Shown here in pieces: positions 6,218 through 9,615 of a stretch of 9,615 nucleotides of DNA (position 1 is the stretch's first letter; each line of letters begins with the position of its first letter). The stretch spans positions 1 to 9,615 of the forward strand of contig CANREK010000040.1 of NCBI GenBank assembly GCA_947629605.1, given 5' to 3'. The position numbers and the translations under genes were made by a program. Origin of the DNA: an uncultured Clostridia bacterium (lineage in GTDB: Bacteria; Bacillota; Clostridia; Christensenellales; Borkfalkiaceae). The notes beneath the pieces are model-generated. The model saw only the letters and a list, made by a program, of their open reading frames with translations. It searched no databases and was not told the DNA's origin.

Positions 6218-7428
6218 ATCCACTCTCCTTGATTGGGTTCGATTTCTTTGACGCCGCTCCCGCGGAGAGCCGTGAGATAGACGCTGTCCTTTCCGAACAC
6301 GCGGGCCATGCCGCGCATGTATTCCTCTTCGCCGCCCTCTTCGACAAAGGCGAGCACGGCGCCCGTGAATCCGCCGCCCATCATGCGGAAGGCCCCGCCC
6401 TTTAAGAGCTCTTCGGAAAGTTTGAGCGCGAGCGCGACGGGCTGGGTGACGCTACCGGGCACGAAACAGTTTTGCAGGAGCTTATAGGAACTCTCCCCGC
6501 TCTCTTGCACTTGTGCCAAAAAATCGCACTTATTGTCGATTTTCAGCGCTTCCGCCGCCCGATCGACGCGGTCGTTTTCTTCAAAATAATGAATGCTTCT
6601 GAGGATCGCCCGTTCGCTCACCCGCTGTTTGAGGGCGGGGAGACGGTCGAAGATCTCTTCCTTTGTGACCTCGCGAAGGGTCTTTTTCCCGAAAAATGCG
6701 GCAACATCCCCCATCTCTCTGCGGATGGCGGCGTAGTGGGCGGTGAGGGCGGAATGCGACCCGCCCGTGTTGGTGAGCACGGCGCTGTACCCTTTCAGAA
6801 TGGGAAGCGGGGTGATCTCGGGCGCGGCGGAGTCGGCGAAGTCGATGCGGTTGAGCCCGCCGAAGGCGACGCCGCACTGATCCAAGAGCCCGCACGGCTT
6901 GCCGAAGTAGACATTCTCCGCAAACTGCCCCGCCTGTGCCATTGCAAGCGGCGTAAGATTTCCCCCAAAGGCCAGCGCATTCTCGATGGCGGCGATGAGC
7001 ACGCAGAAAGCGGCCGACGAGGAGACCCCCGCCCCGCGGAAGATATTGCTCGACGTATAGGCCGTAAATCCGCACACAGGTCCCATTTTTTGCAGGTAGA
7101 AGAGCACCCCGCGGAGGAGAGATGCGGACTTACCTTTCTCCCCCTCGCGCACGGCGAGGTCGTCAAGGTCGATGCGGATGGGCCGATAGCCCTCGGAGAC
7201 GATCTCCACACACTTGTCCTCGGGCAGAACGGCCGCGAGGATGTCGCAGGAGATCGCCGAGACGAGCACCTTGCCGCAGTTGTGGTCGGTGTGGTTGCCC
7301 ACGATCTCCGCTCTCCCGGGCGCGGAAAACCAGCGGACTTCTCCCCTCCGCGCGGAGGGCAGACGGCCCGCGAGCCTCTTCATGCGGAAAGTCCTCTCCC
7401 GCATTGCCCCTTCATTGAGATCCTGCAT
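6214..7428 (-). CDS. galK: Galactokinase, GHMP kinase family, variant signature
   Basis: This enzyme is expected to phosphorylate alpha-D-galactose with ATP to galactose 1-phosphate, the first Leloir step. The three GHMP motifs are present: APGRAEIVGNHTDHN (R39, N45, H46, D48), GAGVSSSAAF for phosphate binding, and RMMGGGFTGAVL near the C-terminus. LLDQ supplies the likely catalytic base D183. The first motif differs from the usual PGRVNLIGEHTDY: the Glu that contacts the sugar is Asn45 here. I recall similar GNHTDH signatures in clostridial galactokinases, so this looks like a subfamily rather than damage. galM follows with an ATGA overlap, supporting galactose as substrate. The outermost ATG is used for the coordinates; 7404 and 7383 are in-frame alternatives, and 7383 has GAGG 9 nt upstream. 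The predicted promoter would start transcripts near 7428, so a downstream start is likely. Confidence 0.92.
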   Translation of the reverse strand: MQDLNEGAMRERTFRMKRLAGRLPSARRGEVRWFSAPGRAEIVGNHTDHNCGKVLVSAISCDILAAVLPEDKCVEIVSEGYRPIRIDLDDLAVREGEKGKSASLLRGVLFYLQKMGPVCGFTAYTSSNIFRGAGVSSSAAFCVLIAAIENALAFGGNLTPLAMAQAGQFAENVYFGKPCGLLDQCGVAFGGLNRIDFADSAAPEITPLPILKGYSAVLTNTGGSHSALTAHYAAIRREMGDVAAFFGKKTLREVTKEEIFDRLPALKQRVSERAILRSIHYFEENDRVDRAAEALKIDNKCDFLAQVQESGESSYKLLQNCFVPGSVTQPVALALKLSEELLKGGAFRMMGGGFTGAVLAFVEEGGEEEYMRGMARVFGKDSVYLTALRGSGVKEIEPNQGEWI

Positions 7429-7434
7429 GGGGAA

Positions 7435-7463
7435 AGTATATCACAAATCGCAAAGAAAGTAAA
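7435..7463 (-). promoter_or_regulatory. Predicted promoter of the galK-galM operon
   Basis: On the minus strand, TTTACT (7463-7458, 4 of 6 to the -35 consensus) and TATACT (7440-7435, 5 of 6) are separated by 17 bp, and TGA directly before the hexamer makes an extended -10. Transcription would begin at about 7428. The 67-bp gap to the divergent deacetylase is A/T-rich. A weaker plus-strand -10, AATAAT at 7462-7467, may serve the deacetylase. No clear operator palindrome was found. Confidence 0.55.
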
Positions 7464-7495
7464 TAATTTCCGAGAATTTATTCAAACTTCCTAAT

Positions 7496-8170
7496 ATGCA
7501 GAGAAGATTCATTCCCGCGGTTTTGCTGTTCGTCACCCTGCTCCTCATCCTTGCGGGGTTGGGGGCGAGGATGAACGCCGTCCCCGTCATTTCCTTTGCC
7601 GCCGAAAAGGAGATCTACCTCACCTTTGACGACGGCCCGAGCACTTCCGTCACCGAGAAAGTTCTCGACATCTTGAAGGAAGAGAACATCAAGGCGACCT
7701 TTTTCATCGTGAGCGACAGGGTGCAGGGCAGAGAAAAGACCCTGCGGCGCATCGCGGCCGAGGGCCATACCTTGGGCGTCCACTCCAAGACGCATGTCTA
7801 TTCGGAAATTTACAGCTCGGCGGGCGCCCTCTTGAAGGATGCCGAAGCCTGTGCCGAGACCATCCGCCGCGTCACGGGCATCAACCCCCGCGTCTACCGC
7901 TTCCCCGGCGGCGGCGAGCACCCCGCTTCGGCAAAGCTCCTGCGCCAGCACGGGTACAGGATCGTCGGGTGGAATGCCGTCTGCGGCGACGAGGAGATCC
8001 GCGGCGCCGATGCCGAGACGCTCTACTCTTCCGCGGTGGAGACGGCCAAGGGCAAGCGGCCCGTCGTGCTCCTCATGCACGATTCGGCGACCCACCGCGC
8101 CACTGCCGAGGCACTTCCCCTCATCATCGAGCACTTTCGCGCCGAGGGCTATACTTTTTCGGCATTTTGA
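7496..8170 (+). CDS. Membrane-anchored polysaccharide deacetylase (NodB/CE4)
   Basis: Family members remove N- or O-acetyl groups from peptidoglycan, chitin-like or other envelope glycans using a divalent metal. The 224-residue protein begins with a basic patch and a hydrophobic helix (residues about 5-24), an uncleaved anchor or signal peptide that puts the enzyme outside the cell. CE4 motifs run in order: TFDDGP (D45, D46), HSKTH (H96, H100), RFPGGG (R135), a motif 4-like GWNAVCGDEE and LLMHDS (H195, D196). The catalytic Asp and the Asp-His-His metal set are intact. It resembles short Bacillus/Clostridium deacetylases such as PdaA-like proteins, but the substrate cannot be read from sequence. 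No good ribosome binding site precedes ATG 7496; the start is chosen because the helix begins there. The last 47 bp overlap the ATPase gene on the other strand. Confidence 0.92.
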   Translation: MQRRFIPAVLLFVTLLLILAGLGARMNAVPVISFAAEKEIYLTFDDGPSTSVTEKVLDILKEENIKATFFIVSDRVQGREKTLRRIAAEGHTLGVHSKTHVYSEIYSSAGALLKDAEACAETIRRVTGINPRVYRFPGGGEHPASAKLLRQHGYRIVGWNAVCGDEEIRGADAETLYSSAVETAKGKRPVVLLMHDSATHRATAEALPLIIEHFRAEGYTFSAF

Positions 8171-9615
8171 GCCCCGCAAGCCGTTTCTCGGCAAAGCGGC
8201 ACAGCGCCCCGAGAAGGAGCACGGACAGCGAGGAGAGCGCCACCAAAAGCCACTGACGGGCGTCGAGCGCGGTGAGGTCGAACATGGCGCGGAGGGGCGG
8301 CAGGGCGACGAGGAGCACGTTCAAAAGGATCCCGACGGCCGCCGTCAACAGCAAGACGGGGTTGGAAAAGTGGTCTTTGAGTTTGAGGTCGAAGTCCTCG
8401 CACCGCACGTTGAAGGCGTGGAGAAGTTCCAAAAGGGACATCGCAAGGAAGGCCATCGTCGAGGCGGCGCCATTGCCGAAGCGGAGTGCATAGCAAAAGA
8501 GCGCGATGACCGCCGCACTTTGCATGACGCCGAAAAAGACCATGCGAAGTAGGGAATGCGGGGAGAAGATCTCCCTGTCCGAGACGGGCGGGCGCAGCAT
8601 GGCCCCCTCCGTGCGTTCGACGCCGAGTGCGAGCACGGGCAGGGAATCGGTGATGAGGTTGATCCAGAGCAGCTGGGTGGAAGTGAGGAAGTCGAATTTC
8701 CACAAGAACAGCGAGACAAACAGCACGCACAGCACTTCGGCAAGATTGGTGGAGAGGAAGAAGGAGACCGTCTTTTTGACGTTGAAAAAGACGTTCCGTC
8801 CCTCCTCGACCGCCTTGACCATCGTGGAAAAATCGTCGTCGGTAATGATCATATCGGCGGCGTTTTTGGTGACGTCGGTGCCCGAACCCATCGCAACGCC
8901 GATGTCCGCGGCCCGAAGCGCGGGGGCGTCGTTGACGCCGTCTCCCGTCATTGCCACGACTTCGCCGTGCCCTTTGAGGGCTCCCACGATCTGCTGTTTG
9001 TGACGGGGAGAAACGCGGGCATAGACCGAAAATTCCTCCGCCCGCGCAGCGTAAGCGTCGCCGAGCGCATCCATCTCCTCGCCCGTGATGACTTCCCCCT
9101 TGGTCTCGGCGATGCCGAGGCGGGAGGCGATGGAGAAGGCGGTCTCGGCGGAATCCCCCGTGATCATCACCGTCCTGACGCCCGCACGCTTGCAGGCGGA
9201 GACGGCGGAGGCGGCGTTCTCCTTGGGCGGGTCGAGCATCGCGGCGAGGCCCAAAAAGGTCAGCTCGCTCTCCTCCCGCTCCCCCTCCGCAAAGGCGAGA
9301 ACGCGCATGGCCCGCGTCGAAAACTCCCTCTCGCGGGCAAAAATTTTGCGCCGTTCCCCCTCGCCGAGGGGGAACCTGACGCCGTTTTTCAGCACATAAG
9401 TGCACTTTTTGATAAGAACATCGGTCGCGCCCTTGGCAAAGAGGCGGCCGTCCGAGGAGACGACGCTCATCATCTTGCGCTCGGAGGTGAAGGGGGTGCC
9501 CCCGACGATGCGGGCGGAACAGTCCACGCCGTGGCGGTCGCAAAATTCCACGAGGGCGACCTCGGTGGGATCGCCGACGTACCTGCCCTTTTCCCCCTTG
9601 ACAGTGTGGCAAATG
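8124..9615 (-). CDS. P2-type calcium-transporting ATPase, N-terminus outside window
   Basis: This is the C-terminal 496 residues of a P-type cation pump; the gene continues past 9615, so the phosphorylated DKTGT Asp and membrane helices M1-M4 are not visible. The visible part starts in the nucleotide-binding domain: GDPTEVAL near 9555-9578, FTSERKMMSVV and FAKGATD. MITGD and MTGDGVNDAPAL (8916-8951) follow in the phosphorylation domain. Then come helices M5-M10, where STNLAEV in M5 and LLWINLITDSLP in M6 carry the Asn/Glu and Asn/Thr/Asp ligands typical of SERCA/PMCA-type calcium sites; a Glu in LLELLHAFN fits M8. Calcium export from the cytoplasm is therefore the likely role. A GTG at 9551 is internal and not a start, because GDPTE lies upstream in frame. 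Its 3' end runs 47 bp into the convergent deacetylase gene. Confidence 0.94.
   Translation of the reverse strand, partial: ICHTVKGEKGRYVGDPTEVALVEFCDRHGVDCSARIVGGTPFTSERKMMSVVSSDGRLFAKGATDVLIKKCTYVLKNGVRFPLGEGERRKIFAREREFSTRAMRVLAFAEGEREESELTFLGLAAMLDPPKENAASAVSACKRAGVRTVMITGDSAETAFSIASRLGIAETKGEVITGEEMDALGDAYAARAEEFSVYARVSPRHKQQIVGALKGHGEVVAMTGDGVNDAPALRAADIGVAMGSGTDVTKNAADMIITDDDFSTMVKAVEEGRNVFFNVKKTVSFFLSTNLAEVLCVLFVSLFLWKFDFLTSTQLLWINLITDSLPVLALGVERTEGAMLRPPVSDREIFSPHSLLRMVFFGVMQSAAVIALFCYALRFGNGAASTMAFLAMSLLELLHAFNVRCEDFDLKLKDHFSNPVLLLTAAVGILLNVLLVALPPLRAMFDLTALDARQWLLVALSSLSVLLLGALCRFAEKRLAGLKMPKKYSPRRESAR

Noticed and set aside
6472..7494. 340-residue plus-strand open frame opposite galK
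   Set aside because: Antisense of a motif-complete galactokinase, with no recognisable domain.
7478..8194. 238-residue minus-strand open frame opposite the deacetylase
   Set aside because: Antisense product without motifs; the plus strand has all five CE4 motifs.
9549..9551. GTG start of a short, complete ATPase-like protein
   Set aside because: The frame stays open to the window edge and encodes GDPTEVAL upstream, so the gene is cut by the window and not a short form.

Overview
The window looks like a chromosomal segment of a spore-forming, GC-rich member of the Clostridia (Bacillota). The placement rests on a full SpoIIE phosphatase, Shine-Dalgarno-type starts, a Spo0A-box-like site upstream of spoIIE, and a galactokinase with a signature variant that I associate from memory with clostridial relatives. 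I cannot name the genus. Nothing here looks like phage, plasmid or CRISPR.

Layout: 1-383 is non-coding, with dispersed palindromic repeats and then the spoIIE promoter region. 384-2651 (+) is spoIIE, standing alone. 2652-3902 is about 1.25 kb of non-coding DNA built almost entirely from repeats: a 7-bp A/T tandem at the spoIIE stop, small hairpins with compensated stems, and three 236-bp tandem units ending 3 nt from the stop codon of a hemolysin III/PAQR-family membrane protein (3903-4565, -). 4566-4886 holds an intrinsic terminator and a second dispersed repeat. 4887-7428 (-) is a compact operon read galK, galM, then a small zinc-ribbon membrane protein; galK and galM overlap by ATGA. Divergent from galK is a membrane-anchored polysaccharide deacetylase (7496-8170, +). 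Its 3' end overlaps by 47 bp the 3' end of a P2-type calcium-transport ATPase (8124 to beyond 9615, -), whose N-terminal part lies outside the window.

How the genes work together: GalM converts beta- to alpha-galactose and GalK phosphorylates it, the entry to the Leloir pathway; galT and galE are not here. SpoIIE acts at polar septation and in activation of sigma-F. The deacetylase, hemolysin III protein and Ca2+ ATPase are stand-alone envelope or membrane functions with no evident link to one another.

I did not find a clear new multi-gene system. The least explained material is the non-coding DNA: a family of about ten hairpins whose 5-bp stems differ in sequence but stay complementary, the 236-bp array, and a near-identical inverted repeat pair flanking spoIIE.
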